A stretch of 64,000 nt of DNA from the NCBI RefSeq assembly GCF_023218175.1, contig NZ_JALPTH010000013.1, positions 124,001 through 188,000 on the forward strand, read 5' to 3'. Position numbers and translations under genes: made by a program. The notes under the pieces are model-generated. The model was not told where the DNA came from, searched no databases, and saw only the letters and a list, made by a program, of their open reading frames with translations. Positions 40,095-50,001 of the stretch are shown here, in pieces; position 1 is the stretch's first letter; the number at the start of each line of letters is the position of its first letter. The stretch comes from Streptomyces lichenis. GTDB lineage: Bacteria; Actinomycetota; Actinomycetes; Streptomycetales; Streptomycetaceae.

Positions 40095-43019
40095 TCAGCG
40101 GCCGGCCGCGCCCGCCGTCGCGGCCAGGGCGGTCCGCCAGTCCTCCCCTGGAAGCGGGGCCAGGGCCCCGGCCAGGCGGTCCGCGCGGTAACGCCAGACG
40201 TGGTCCAGGTCCCGGTGGACGCTGCCGGACTCCACCACCCGGCCGCTGCCCCCGGTCAGCGCGACCAGTTCGGTGGCCAGGTCCCACCAGGAGACCTCAC
40301 CCGAGACGGTGTTGGCGACACCGTGCACGGGCGCGTCCAGCGCGGCCGCCACGGCGCGGGCCAGCGCGACCGCGTGCACCCAGGGCGCCCCGTACCAGTC
40401 ACGACCGGCCGGGCCAGGGCGGCGGGGTACGGCCAGCTCACGGCCCTCGGCCGCCGCCTGGTACAGCAGCCCGGTGGCGCCCCAGCGCAACTGGTCGCGG
40501 AACCGCTCGTGCGGCCCCCACACCAGGGGGGCGCGCAGCGCGCTCGCGCCGCCCCGGCCGCCTCGTCCGGCCACCGCCAGCAGCATCGCCTCGGCGTCCC
40601 GCTTCGCCCGGCCGTACGGGCTGAGCGGCTCCACCGAGGGGGCGCCCTCAGCCACCTCCCCGGCATCCGGGCGGCCGTAGGCGTCCACGCTGCTGACGAA
40701 GACGAACGGCCCGGACCGCCAGGCCTCGGTCATCGCCGCCATCGCCGCGAGGTCCACCTCATGGCGGGTGAAGGTGCAGGCCGCGTGGACGACGGCGTCG
40801 GCTTCGCGTACCGCCGCGCGCAGCCCGTCCAGGTCGGTGAGGTCGCCCTCCACCACCTCCACCCCGTCGCCGACGCCGTGGAGGAGATGGGCCGACTCCG
40901 GGCGGGCCAGCGCCAGCACCGGACGGCCCCGCGCGGCCAGCTCCCGCAGCACGAAGGCGCCCACCCCTCCGGTCGCCCCGGTGACCAGCACCGCGCCCTC
41001 GCGACGGCGCCGACCGGACACCGGTGCGGCGGCCTTCGCCGCCTCGGCCGCCGTCCGCTCGGCCTCCCGGGCGTCCAGCAGGGCGCTGATCTCCCGAGGG
41101 GTACGGGCCTGGAGGATGTCGAGCCCGGTCAGCGGCAACCGCAGCTCCGCCCGCAGCCGTTCGGCGAGCTGCACGGCCACCAGCGAGTGGCCGCCCAGCG
41201 CGAAGAAGTCGTCGTCCGGTTCGGGGGTGCGGCCCAGCAGGACCCGGAAGCCCTCGGTCACCGCCTCGGCCCGCGGCCCCGATGCGTCCGCAGGGAGGCC
41301 GGTGAGACCCGGCAGGGCCGCCCGGTCCAGGGAGCCGTCAGACGTACGGGGCATCGCGTCCAGCAGCATCACGGCCGCCGGGAGCTGTGCCGACGGCAAC
41401 CGGGTGCGCAGCCGGGCGCGCAACTCGGCGGGCGGCGGGGCGGACACCCCGCACGGCACCGCGTACGCCAGCACCGGACCGCCACCCGGTGGCGCGACCA
41501 CGGCCGCCTCGGCCACCTGCGGATGCGACCGCAGGACCGACTCGGCCGGGTGCGCGGAGCGCGCCTCCTCCGGGCGGGCCACGGACGGCAGCGCGGAGAG
41601 CGGCAGCGCCGGGTCGGCGGCCACCGAGGTGAGCACCGCGGCATGCGCCTCGGCCAGCGCGATCCCGGTCTCCTCGTCCAGCGCCGGGCCCGCGTACTGC
41701 ACCAGCGCGGCCGGCAGGCCGCCACCGTCCAGCGGGCCGCCCTCCAGGAGGCAGAACGACAGGTCGAACTTGGCGGTGGAGGCCGGGACGTCGACATACT
41801 CGCCGCTGGTGCCCGGCAGCCGCAGCGCGACCGGCTCACCCGGCAGGTCCGCGGTGACCCGCACCAGCCCCGTACCGTCACCGCCCCGGGCCGCGGCCCC
41901 CAGCCGGCCCAGGATCAGGTCGAACGGCACGTCACCGTGGTGCTGGGCGTCGAGCAGCGCCTCGCGAACCCGCCCGAGCAGGGTGGCGAACGCCGGGTCA
42001 CCGCCGAGGTCCACCCGTACGGGCAGGGTGTTGACGCACAGCCCGACCAGACCGCGCATCGCGCTGCCCCGGCGGTGCGTACCGGCGACCCCGATCACCA
42101 GGTCGTCGGTGCCGGTCAGCCGGTGCAGCGAGGCGAACGCGGCGGCCAGCGCGACCGTGAAGAGGGTGGCGCCATGGCGGGTGCCCAACTCGCGCAGCTC
42201 GGCCGGGAGCGAGGCGGGCAGCGAACGGGAGACCGCCACGCTTCCGGTGGACGTGCCCCGGGCCGGACCCGGCAGCGAGACCGGCGCCGCCCCGGCCAGC
42301 CGCTCCGCCCAGTGGCGCAGCCCCGGTTCATGGCCGCCCGCGCCGGCGTGCTCGCGGCGCGCGTGGTCGAGGTACTGCGGCGGGGTGCCGGGCAGCACCG
42401 CCGGACCGCCGCTCGTGGCGGCCGAGTAGAGCGCGGCCAGCTCGGTGGCGACCGTCTCCAGCGAGCCGCCGTCGATGGTGATGTGGTGGAAGACCACCAG
42501 CACCGTGTGGTCCCGCTCGCCGTGGCGGAGCACCAGCGCCCGGGGCAGCGCGCCCGCCGCCAGGTCGAACGGGCGCCGCGCCTCGCGGGCCAGCAGCTCC
42601 GCGGCCTCGGCAGGCTCGCAGCGGACGACCGGCAGCGCGATCCGCTCCGGCGCGGGCAGCGTCTCCTGGTACGGCGTCTGCCGATACGGCTCGACGGCTT
42701 CCGCCTCCTCGCGGAAGCGCACCCGCAGCGCGCTGTGCCGGGCGACCAGGCCGGTCAGCGCCGCCTCCAGCGCCGCTAGGTCCAGCGCCCCGCGCACCCG
42801 GGTGGCGAACGGTACGGCGTAGGAGTCGCCGGTACCACCAAGGCGCTCCATCAGCCACATCCGGTGCTGGGCGTGGGACAGCGGCGCCCGCTCCCCGACC
42901 GCCGCGGCGGCGGTGCCAGGCGCATCGACCGGGACAGAGGCGCGACGGGCGCGGGCCCGGCGCAGCAGCTCCTCCTGGAAGGCGGTGGAGGAGGAAGGGG
43001 ACACATGCTCAGCGGGCAT
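40095..43019 (-). CDS. NRPS protein: condensation, partial adenylation, carrier, SDR/reductase
   Basis: 974-aa protein. A docking-like N-terminus (FQEELLRRARARRA) precedes a condensation domain of about residues 45-450 with intact HHITIDG near 177. About 480-570 is only the small C-terminal subdomain of an adenylation domain (LPSAQLPAAVMLLDAMPRTS); the ATP-binding core is missing. A carrier domain has its Ppant serine in FFALGGHSL near 609. About 675-974 is a Rossmann SDR with VTGATGGVGAF and a YGRAK catalytic pair. The last domain may release the chain reductively or modify it. GGAGGTTGCAG precedes ATG 43019, overlapping the upstream gene by 11 nt. Confidence 0.85.
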   Translation of the reverse strand: MPAEHVSPSSSTAFQEELLRRARARRASVPVDAPGTAAAAVGERAPLSHAQHRMWLMERLGGTGDSYAVPFATRVRGALDLAALEAALTGLVARHSALRVRFREEAEAVEPYRQTPYQETLPAPERIALPVVRCEPAEAAELLAREARRPFDLAAGALPRALVLRHGERDHTVLVVFHHITIDGGSLETVATELAALYSAATSGGPAVLPGTPPQYLDHARREHAGAGGHEPGLRHWAERLAGAAPVSLPGPARGTSTGSVAVSRSLPASLPAELRELGTRHGATLFTVALAAAFASLHRLTGTDDLVIGVAGTHRRGSAMRGLVGLCVNTLPVRVDLGGDPAFATLLGRVREALLDAQHHGDVPFDLILGRLGAAARGGDGTGLVRVTADLPGEPVALRLPGTSGEYVDVPASTAKFDLSFCLLEGGPLDGGGLPAALVQYAGPALDEETGIALAEAHAAVLTSVAADPALPLSALPSVARPEEARSAHPAESVLRSHPQVAEAAVVAPPGGGPVLAYAVPCGVSAPPPAELRARLRTRLPSAQLPAAVMLLDAMPRTSDGSLDRAALPGLTGLPADASGPRAEAVTEGFRVLLGRTPEPDDDFFALGGHSLVAVQLAERLRAELRLPLTGLDILQARTPREISALLDAREAERTAAEAAKAAAPVSGRRRREGAVLVTGATGGVGAFVLRELAARGRPVLALARPESAHLLHGVGDGVEVVEGDLTDLDGLRAAVREADAVVHAACTFTRHEVDLAAMAAMTEAWRSGPFVFVSSVDAYGRPDAGEVAEGAPSVEPLSPYGRAKRDAEAMLLAVAGRGGRGGASALRAPLVWGPHERFRDQLRWGATGLLYQAAAEGRELAVPRRPGPAGRDWYGAPWVHAVALARAVAAALDAPVHGVANTVSGEVSWWDLATELVALTGGSGRVVESGSVHRDLDHVWRYRADRLAGALAPLPGEDWRTALAATAGAAGR

Positions 43020-45009
43020 CTGCAACCTCCGAAAGGTCACCGGAAAAGCTGCCGGAAAGGCCGCTGGAAGGACCGCCGGAAAGGCCGCTGGAAGGACCGC
43101 CGGGAAGGCCGCTGGAAGGACCGCCGGAAAGACCGCCAGACGGGCCATCGGGGCGGCCGCCGGACGGGCCATCAGGACGGCCGTCAGGACGGTCGTCGGG
43201 GCGCAGATCGGCGTGCGCGGCGAGCAGGGCGTGCTCCACCAGGGCAGCGTGCGCCGCCACCGTGGGGGCGGTGAAGAAGTCTGCCAGGGCGATCTCCACG
43301 CCCAGCTCCTCGCGCAGGTCGTCGGTGACCACCAGGGCGAGCAGCGAGTGCCCGCCCAGGGCCAGGAAGTCGGCGTCCGCACGGGTCACCTCGCAGCCCA
43401 GCGCCCGCGCCCACACCTGGGCGACGGCCTCCTGGAGCGGGGTGAGCGGCGCGGTGGCCGCCCCGTCGGCCGCGTCCGGGGCCGGGGCCGCCGCCAGCAG
43501 CCGGCGGTCGACCTTGCCGGAGGCGGTGAGCGGCAGCCGCTCGACGATCCTCAGCTCCTCCGGCACCAGCGGGGCGGGCAGCAGGGCCGCCAGCCGTTCG
43601 CGCAGCGCGGTGGTGCGCGGCACCGGCCCGGCGGCGGCGACCACATGCCCCACCAGCCGGATGTCACCCCCCTCGGGGCGGTCGACGGTGACCGCGGCGT
43701 CGTCCACCTGGTCCAGGCTCCGCAGCGCGTGCTCCACCTCGCCCGGCTCCACCCGGTGACCGCGGATCTTCACCTGGTCGTCGGTGCGGCCGTGGAAGCG
43801 CAGCAGGCCGTCAGGGTCCCGGGAGACCACATCGCCGGTGCGGTAGAGGCGCCCGGCGCCCGGGTGGTCGGTGAACCGCTCGGCGGTGAGCTCGGGTCGG
43901 CCCGCGTACCCCTGCGACAGCCGGCTGCCGCCGATCCACAGCTCGCCGCGCTCCCCGTCCGCCACCGGCGCGCCCTCGGAGTCAAGGACATGCGCGGTGG
44001 CCCCGGCGACCGGCCGGCCGATGGGCACCTGGCCCTCGCAGTCGGCCGCGGTCACCCGGTGGGCGGTGGCGAAGGTGGTGGTCTCCGTCGGCCCGTAGCC
44101 GTTGACCAGCTCCAGCCAGGGGAAGGCCGCCAGGACCTCCCGGGCGGGCCGGGCGGCCAGCGCCTCGCCGCCCACCACCACGGACCGCAGCACCGAGAAG
44201 AGCCGGGAGCGGCGGGCCGCCAGCTGGTGGAAGAGGGCGGTGGTGAGGAAGGCGACGGTGACCCCGTGGCGCTCCACATGGCGGGCCAGGTCCTCGAAGG
44301 AGGGCTTCTCCACGGTGCACACCACCACGGCCGCCCCGTTGGCCAGGGGGCCCCATACCTCGAAGGTGGAGGCGTCGAAGGTGGTGGGGGAGTGGAAGAG
44401 CACCCGGTCGCGGGCGGTCAGCGTCACGAACGCCGGGTCGGCGAGGAGTTCGGCGACCGCCCCGTGCGGCACGGCCACGCCCTTGGGGCGGCCGGTGGAC
44501 CCGGAGGTGAACATGATGAAGGCGGTCGCGGACGGGGCGGGCGGCGCCCACTCCTCCGTACGGGGGGCCGCCTCGTGGCCGGTGACCGGCAGGGCGAGCG
44601 TCCGGCCGGTGAGGGCCGCCGACTCCAGCAGCTTGGAGTCGCCGAGGGTGAGGCTGATCCCGGCGTCGGCGGCCATCGCCTCGGTACGGGGCCGGGGGTG
44701 GGCCGGGTCGAGCGGGACGCACACCGCGCCCGCCCACCACAGCGCCAGCTGGGCGACGACCGTGGTGGCGGACCGAGGGACCAGCAGCCCCACCCGGTCA
44801 CCGGTCCGCACCCCGTGCCGACGCAACTGACCGGCCAAGGAGCCCGCGGCGGCGGTCAGTTCGGCGTAGGTGAGGGTGGTGTCCCCGTCGGTGACGGCCA
44901 GCGCGCCGGGGGTGCGCCGGGCGTGCCGGAGCACCAGTTCGGGCAGCGTCGGCGGGACGGGGGACGGGCCCGGCCGGTCCATGCCGTTGCCGATGATGTG
45001 GGCGTCCAT
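43009..45009 (-). CDS. NRPS adenylation-carrier protein, branched-aliphatic (Val-like) code
   Basis: 666-aa A-T protein. Core motifs are complete: FTSGSTGRPKGVAV, FDASTFEVW, NGYGPTETTTFATAH, YRTGD and ASGKVDR. The carrier serine is in FLALGGHSL near 552. Reading the specificity pocket by hand gives about D-A-F-F-V-G-G-T-F, closest to known valine codes (DAFWIGGTF). The last 70 residues are a low-complexity Ser/Gly/Pro tail with 8-residue repeats, joined to the next protein's N-terminus. No condensation domain is attached. One base separates its start from the upstream gene's stop. Confidence 0.88.
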   Translation of the reverse strand: MDAHIIGNGMDRPGPSPVPPTLPELVLRHARRTPGALAVTDGDTTLTYAELTAAAGSLAGQLRRHGVRTGDRVGLLVPRSATTVVAQLALWWAGAVCVPLDPAHPRPRTEAMAADAGISLTLGDSKLLESAALTGRTLALPVTGHEAAPRTEEWAPPAPSATAFIMFTSGSTGRPKGVAVPHGAVAELLADPAFVTLTARDRVLFHSPTTFDASTFEVWGPLANGAAVVVCTVEKPSFEDLARHVERHGVTVAFLTTALFHQLAARRSRLFSVLRSVVVGGEALAARPAREVLAAFPWLELVNGYGPTETTTFATAHRVTAADCEGQVPIGRPVAGATAHVLDSEGAPVADGERGELWIGGSRLSQGYAGRPELTAERFTDHPGAGRLYRTGDVVSRDPDGLLRFHGRTDDQVKIRGHRVEPGEVEHALRSLDQVDDAAVTVDRPEGGDIRLVGHVVAAAGPVPRTTALRERLAALLPAPLVPEELRIVERLPLTASGKVDRRLLAAAPAPDAADGAATAPLTPLQEAVAQVWARALGCEVTRADADFLALGGHSLLALVVTDDLREELGVEIALADFFTAPTVAAHAALVEHALLAAHADLRPDDRPDGRPDGPSGGRPDGPSGGLSGGPSSGLPGGPSSGLSGGPSSGLSGSFSGDLSEVADAR
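43059..43130 (-). repeat. Three 24-bp tandem repeats at 3' end of the A-T gene
   Basis: Units 43059-43082, 43083-43106 and 43107-43130 are near-identical (GGCCGCTGGAAGG...CCGCCGG) and encode 8-residue steps such as SSGLSGGP. Less regular units continue to about 43200. Confidence 0.9.
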
Positions 45010-45010
45010 G

Positions 45011-46837
45011 TCAGTTCCCTTCCGGGCGGGCGGAGTCGGCGCGCTTGGCGTCGACCAGGGCGGCGATGGACCGCAGGTCGGGCTGGCGCAGCAGGGCGGA
45101 GGCGCGCAGCCGGATCCCGGCCTCGTCCTCGATGACGGTCAGCAGCCGGGCGGCGGCCAGCGAGGTGCCCCCGGCGGCGGTGAAGCCCTCGTCCAGTGCG
45201 GCGTCCGGGCGGCCGAGCAGCTCGCGTACGGCCGCCAGCACCAGCCGTTCGCCGAAGGTGTTCCCCTCGGACCCGGCCGCCGGGGCGGGGGCCTCCGCCC
45301 GGCGGGCCAGCTCGGCGCGGTCCACCTTGCCGTTGGCGTCCAGCGGGAAGGCGTCGGTGATCCGTACGGTGCCGGGCACGGCCTGCTCGGGCAGCCAGCC
45401 GCGTACGGCGGAGAGCAGCGCGCTCGCGGTGGGCCGCGCCCCCGGGACCGGCCGCACATGGGCGACCAGCCGGGCACGGCCCTCGGGGGTGCGGGCGACC
45501 GTGACCACGGCGCCGCGCACCGACGGGTCCTGCTCGAACGCCGCCTCCACCTCGGCCGGTTCGATCCGCACCCCGCTGATCTTCACCTGGTCGTCCAGGC
45601 GGCCCAGGAACTCCAGCAGCCCGTCCGCGCGCATCCGCACCCGGTCGCCGGTGCGGTACCAGCGGCCCGACCCCGCCCGCGTACCGCCCTCCTGGGCGAA
45701 CCGGTGGGCGGTCAGCTCCGGGTCGAGGTAGCCCAGCGCCAGGCAGTCGCCGCCGATGCGCAGCTCCCCCTCCGCACCGGGCGGCACCGGCCGTCCCTCG
45801 CCGTCGGTGACCAGCACGGACGCGCCCGGGATCGGGCGGCCGATCGGCGGGGCGGCCGAGCGATCAGCGGGCCCCTCACCGGGACGCATGGTGTGCACGG
45901 TGGTGACCACGGTGGCCTCGGCCGGGCCGTAGGCGTTGTGCACGGTGGCGGTCACCTCCGGGCCCGGGTGGCGGCGCATCCGGTCCCCACCGGACACCAG
46001 CTGGCGCAGCACCAGCCCCTTCGGCCAGGGCCGGTCGAGCAGCGGCTCCACCATCGGGGTCGCCGCGACCGCCACTGTCACGGCGGCCTCCCGCCACCAG
46101 TCGGTGAGCGCGGAGGGGTCCCAGCGCACCTCGTCCGGGGCCGGGACCAGCGCCGCCCCCGAGGTCAGCCCGGCCCACAACTCCAGCAGATGCGGGTCGA
46201 AGGCGACCCCGATGAGCAGCGACTGCCGGTCGCCGGGGGCCAGTCCGACCGCCTCCCGGTACCAGTCCAGCAGCCCGGTCAGCGAGCGCTCACCGACCGC
46301 CACCGCCTTGGGGCGGCCGGTGGAGCCCGAGGTGAGCACCGCGTAGAAGCTGCCCTCGGGCGCCCGCCGGGCCCCCTCGGGCCGCTCGGCGAACGCCGCC
46401 ACCACCGCGTCCACGGCGTTGGCACCGGCCACCGGCAGCGGGAGCGCGACCCGCTCGGCGTCCCGGTGCCGGGGCGGCAGGACCTCCGGGGCGCCGATCA
46501 GGCACACCACGTCCAGGTCCTCGGTCACCGCCTCGGTGCGGCGCGCCCCGGGGCGCGGGCCGAGCGGAAGGTACACCGCGCCCAGCCGGGCCAGCGCCAC
46601 GGCGGTGACCACTAGGGCGGCGGAGCGGTCGAGGCAGACGCCCACCAGATCGCCCGGGCGCACCCGGTCGCGCAGGATGCCGGCGGCCCGGTCGGCGGCC
46701 TCCGACACCTCCGCGTACGACCAGCGGTGCGGGCCGTCCACCACGGCGGGCGCCTGCGGGGCGGCCGCCGCCCACTCCTCGAAGCGGGCGAGCACGGCGG
46801 CGCCCGTGGTCCGGGTCATCGGGGCTGCGGCGGTCAT
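45011..46837 (-). CDS. NRPS adenylation-carrier protein
   Basis: 608-aa A-T protein. Motifs are LTSGSTGRPKAVAV, FDPHLLELWAGL, NAYGPAEATVVTTVH, YRTGD and ANGKVDR. The carrier motif is the variant AAGGTSL near residue 554. The hand-read pocket is about D-P-L-V-V-G-A-V-V, which I cannot match to a known residue; the Asp suggests an alpha-amino acid. ATG 46837 overlaps the stop of the C-A-T gene (ATGA), so production is coupled. It has no condensation domain of its own, so peptide-bond formation must be supplied in trans. Confidence 0.87.
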   Translation of the reverse strand: MTAAAPMTRTTGAAVLARFEEWAAAAPQAPAVVDGPHRWSYAEVSEAADRAAGILRDRVRPGDLVGVCLDRSAALVVTAVALARLGAVYLPLGPRPGARRTEAVTEDLDVVCLIGAPEVLPPRHRDAERVALPLPVAGANAVDAVVAAFAERPEGARRAPEGSFYAVLTSGSTGRPKAVAVGERSLTGLLDWYREAVGLAPGDRQSLLIGVAFDPHLLELWAGLTSGAALVPAPDEVRWDPSALTDWWREAAVTVAVAATPMVEPLLDRPWPKGLVLRQLVSGGDRMRRHPGPEVTATVHNAYGPAEATVVTTVHTMRPGEGPADRSAAPPIGRPIPGASVLVTDGEGRPVPPGAEGELRIGGDCLALGYLDPELTAHRFAQEGGTRAGSGRWYRTGDRVRMRADGLLEFLGRLDDQVKISGVRIEPAEVEAAFEQDPSVRGAVVTVARTPEGRARLVAHVRPVPGARPTASALLSAVRGWLPEQAVPGTVRITDAFPLDANGKVDRAELARRAEAPAPAAGSEGNTFGERLVLAAVRELLGRPDAALDEGFTAAGGTSLAAARLLTVIEDEAGIRLRASALLRQPDLRSIAALVDAKRADSARPEGN

Positions 46838-49800
46838 CGGGACTCCAGCGGGGTGGTCGTGGCGGCGAGGGCGCCGGCCTGGTCGGCCAGGACCGGGTGC
46901 TGGAACAGCACCCGCAGCGGCGGCCGGTGGCCGAGCCGCGGTTCCAGCCAGGCGGCGAGCCGGGCGGCGAGCAGCGAGTGGCCGCCGGTGTGGAAGAAGT
47001 GCGAGGAGGCGTCGAAGCGGTCGTGGCCCAGCACCGTCCGCCAGCCGTCGGCGAGCAGCGCCGTCATCGGGTCGCCGTCCGGGAGGGCGGCCGAGGCGGC
47101 CTCCGGCTCCGGGGCGCCCTCCAGGACCGCCGCCGCCCGGGTCAGCGCGGACCGGTCCGGCTTGCCGCCGGCCAGCACCGGCAGCCGCTCCAGCCGCGCC
47201 CACCGGGCCGGGACCAGCGCGGCCGGCAGCCTGCGCCCCAGCTCCTCGTGCAGCGCCCGCTCACTCCAGGCGTCCGCCTCGCCGCCCTGCTCCAGGAAGC
47301 CGACCAGCCGCGGCGCCCCGGGCCCCTCGCGGTCCAGCACCACCGCGCAGGACCGTCCGCCGAGGATGGTGGACGCCGCCGCCTCCACCTCCTCCAACTC
47401 GATGCGGTAGCCGCGCAGTTTGACCTGGTGGTCGCGGCGGCCCAGGAAGTACAGCAGCCCGTCGAGGCCCCGGTAGCCGAGGTCGCCGGTGAGATAGACC
47501 CGCTGCCCGCCGAGCGCGGCGACCTCCGGGAACCGGGCCTCGGTGACCTCCGGACGGCCCGGGTAGCCCTCGGCCAATCCGGCGCCACCGATGGCCAGTT
47601 CGCCCACCGCGCCGTCCGGCAGCGGCCGCCGGTGCGCGTCCAGCACGTACACCCGCTGCCCGGGCAGCTCGGTGCCGAGCGGCACTTCCGCCGCCCCGTC
47701 CAGGCTCCCGGCGGTGATCTCGTACGCGGTGGAGCTGATCGCCGCCTCGGTGACCCCGTACACATTGAACAGCCGGGCGCCGGTCAGGCCCCGGAAGGCG
47801 CGGGCCACCTCGGCCGGCAGCCGCTCGCCGCCCAGCGCCAGCACCCTGGGGGCCCAGCGGCCGCCCGCCAGCACGGCGGTCAGCTCCCCGCGCACGGCCA
47901 GGAAGTAACTGGTGGGCAGATTGGCGACGGTGACCCCGGTGGCGACCAGCGACTCGGCCAGCTCCGCCCCCGTCGGCACCTCCACAGCGGGCACCACCAG
48001 GCAGGCCCCGGCGTGCAGCGAGGGCAGCACCTCCTCCAGCGACACATCGAACGACGGCTGGGCGAAGAGCAGCACCCGGTCCTCGGGCACCAGCCCGAAC
48101 ACCTCGGCGGCGCCCGTCAGATGGTTCTCCAGCGCGACCCGGCCCACCGCGACCGGCTTGGGCATCCCGGTCGAGCCCGAGGTGTGGATGACGTACACCG
48201 CGCCGGGCAGGGTGGCGGCCGGCGCGGCCGGCGGCAGCCGGGGCGCGCGCACCTCGGCGGCGGGCAGCCCGGCCGGTACGGGGATCGGGGCGTCCGGCGA
48301 GGTCAGCACCAGCGCCGGGGCCAGCCGGTCGAGCAGCGCCGCCAGCCGGGCGGGCGGATCGGACGGGGAGAGCGGGCAGTACACCGCCCCGGTGCGCAGA
48401 CAGGCCAGCAGGGTCACCACCGAGTCGGCACCGCGCGGCAGCACCGCCGCCACCGGCTGACCGGCCCGCACCCCGGCCGCCCGCAGCCGCTCGGCCAGCG
48501 AGGCGACCAGCGCGTCCAACTCGCCGTAGCTCAGCGTCCGTTCCCCGGTCAGCAGCGCGGGCCGGGCCGGGTCGTGCGCGGCCAGCGGGTCCAGCAGATC
48601 GCGGTCACGGGCGGATGCCGGGACGGCCGGCACCTCCGGAACCGGCTGCGGGGCGAGGTCGGCCAGAGGGGTGCCGGAGGAGTCCAGATAGGCGCGGCAG
48701 AGGCCCGCCAGGCGCTCGGCCAGCAGGGTGGCGACCTCCTCGCCGAACAGGTCGGCGTCGTAGTCCCAGACCAGGGTCATCCCGGCCACCCCCTGCCGGG
48801 GGCTCACCCCGCGCCGGTCGTCGGGCAGCAGCACCACATCGAGGTCGAAGCGGGTGGTGCCGGTGTTGAACCCCTCGAACAGGGTGACGTCCAGGCCCGG
48901 TACGTCGATCTCCGGCAGCTCGGCGTCATGGGCGCTGAACATCACCCCGAACAGCGGATTGTCCGCGCCGCTGGTGTGCAGCCCCAGCTCCCGGGTCAGC
49001 TCCTGTACCGGGGTGCCCTGATGGGGCAGCGCCCGGATCAGGACATCGGTGACCTCCTCGGTCGCCTCCTGCGCGGGCGCCGCCGGGTCCAGCCGCAGCG
49101 GCAGCGGGATGGTGTTGACGAACATCCCGACCGCGTCCTCGTACCCGCGCGGCCGGTTGCCGACGGCGGTGCCGACCACCATCGAGGAGCGCCCGCTGTG
49201 CCGCCGCAGCAACTCCGCGAACAGCCCCAGCAGTACGGCGAACGGGGTCAAGCCGTTCTCCTTGGCGTGCGCCCGCAGCCGCTCGGCGAGGTCGGCGCCG
49301 ATGGTCTGGCGCAACTGGCCGCCGCGGTGCCGGCGCCGGGCCCCGGGCCGGGCCAGCCCGGGCAGCGGCATGTCCCGGGGCAGGTCCCCGAGCAGCCCGG
49401 TCCAGAAGGCCAGGGACTCGTCGCGCTCCCCGGCCGCCGTACGCGCCCGCCGGGCCTCCTGCTCGGCCAGCTGCGCCCGGACATGGTCGGCGTACGAGGA
49501 GGGCCGGGGCAGGGTGACCGGCTCGCCCAGCACCTGGGCGCGGTAGACGGTGAACACGTCCCGCAGCAGGATCGCGAACGAGTGGCCGTCATGGATCAGA
49601 TGGTGCTCGACGTGGATGAGCCGGTGCCGGTCGGCGGCCATCCGCACCAGCGTCCAGCGCAGCAGCGGGGCCTCATGGGTGTCGAGCGAGGTCTCCGCCT
49701 CGGTGCGCAGCAGCTCCTGGAAGGCGGCGTCCGGATCGGGCCGGCCGCTGAGGTCCACGGTGCGCAGCCGCGGCGCGCACTCCTCGGCCACCCGCTGCCC

Positions 49801-50001
49801 GGGCACCGAGCCCGGTACATCGACCAGCTCCAGCCGCAGTCCGGGATGGCGGTCGAGGGTGGCGGCCAGGCCGCGGCGCAGCGCCTCGGGGTCGAGGGTG
49901 CCCCACAGATCGAGGGCGGCGGTGAAGTTGTAGGCACGGCTGCCGGTGTGCACCTGCTCGTGCAGCCACACGATCTCCTGCGAGGAGGAGAGCGGAAACA
50001 T
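46834..50001 (-). CDS. NRPS module: condensation-adenylation-carrier
   Basis: 1055-aa C-A-T module. The condensation domain starts at the first residue (MFPLSSSQEIVWLHEQ) with intact HHLIHDG near 131. The adenylation domain shows HTSGSTGMPKPVAV, FDVSLEEVLPSL, NVYGVTEAAISSTAY and YLTGD, and a carrier FFHTGGHSL closes it. The pocket read by hand is about D-V-E-N-A-G-V-I-S. Its D-x-E-N-x-G pattern recalls codes for hydroxylated ornithine (DMENLGLIN), but no ornithine hydroxylase gene is present, so this is weak. GGGA lies 7 nt before the ATG. A 184-nt gap separates it from the condensation gene upstream, which may hold a second promoter. Confidence 0.9.
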   Translation of the reverse strand: MFPLSSSQEIVWLHEQVHTGSRAYNFTAALDLWGTLDPEALRRGLAATLDRHPGLRLELVDVPGSVPGQRVAEECAPRLRTVDLSGRPDPDAAFQELLRTEAETSLDTHEAPLLRWTLVRMAADRHRLIHVEHHLIHDGHSFAILLRDVFTVYRAQVLGEPVTLPRPSSYADHVRAQLAEQEARRARTAAGERDESLAFWTGLLGDLPRDMPLPGLARPGARRRHRGGQLRQTIGADLAERLRAHAKENGLTPFAVLLGLFAELLRRHSGRSSMVVGTAVGNRPRGYEDAVGMFVNTIPLPLRLDPAAPAQEATEEVTDVLIRALPHQGTPVQELTRELGLHTSGADNPLFGVMFSAHDAELPEIDVPGLDVTLFEGFNTGTTRFDLDVVLLPDDRRGVSPRQGVAGMTLVWDYDADLFGEEVATLLAERLAGLCRAYLDSSGTPLADLAPQPVPEVPAVPASARDRDLLDPLAAHDPARPALLTGERTLSYGELDALVASLAERLRAAGVRAGQPVAAVLPRGADSVVTLLACLRTGAVYCPLSPSDPPARLAALLDRLAPALVLTSPDAPIPVPAGLPAAEVRAPRLPPAAPAATLPGAVYVIHTSGSTGMPKPVAVGRVALENHLTGAAEVFGLVPEDRVLLFAQPSFDVSLEEVLPSLHAGACLVVPAVEVPTGAELAESLVATGVTVANLPTSYFLAVRGELTAVLAGGRWAPRVLALGGERLPAEVARAFRGLTGARLFNVYGVTEAAISSTAYEITAGSLDGAAEVPLGTELPGQRVYVLDAHRRPLPDGAVGELAIGGAGLAEGYPGRPEVTEARFPEVAALGGQRVYLTGDLGYRGLDGLLYFLGRRDHQVKLRGYRIELEEVEAAASTILGGRSCAVVLDREGPGAPRLVGFLEQGGEADAWSERALHEELGRRLPAALVPARWARLERLPVLAGGKPDRSALTRAAAVLEGAPEPEAASAALPDGDPMTALLADGWRTVLGHDRFDASSHFFHTGGHSLLAARLAAWLEPRLGHRPPLRVLFQHPVLADQAGALAATTTPLESR

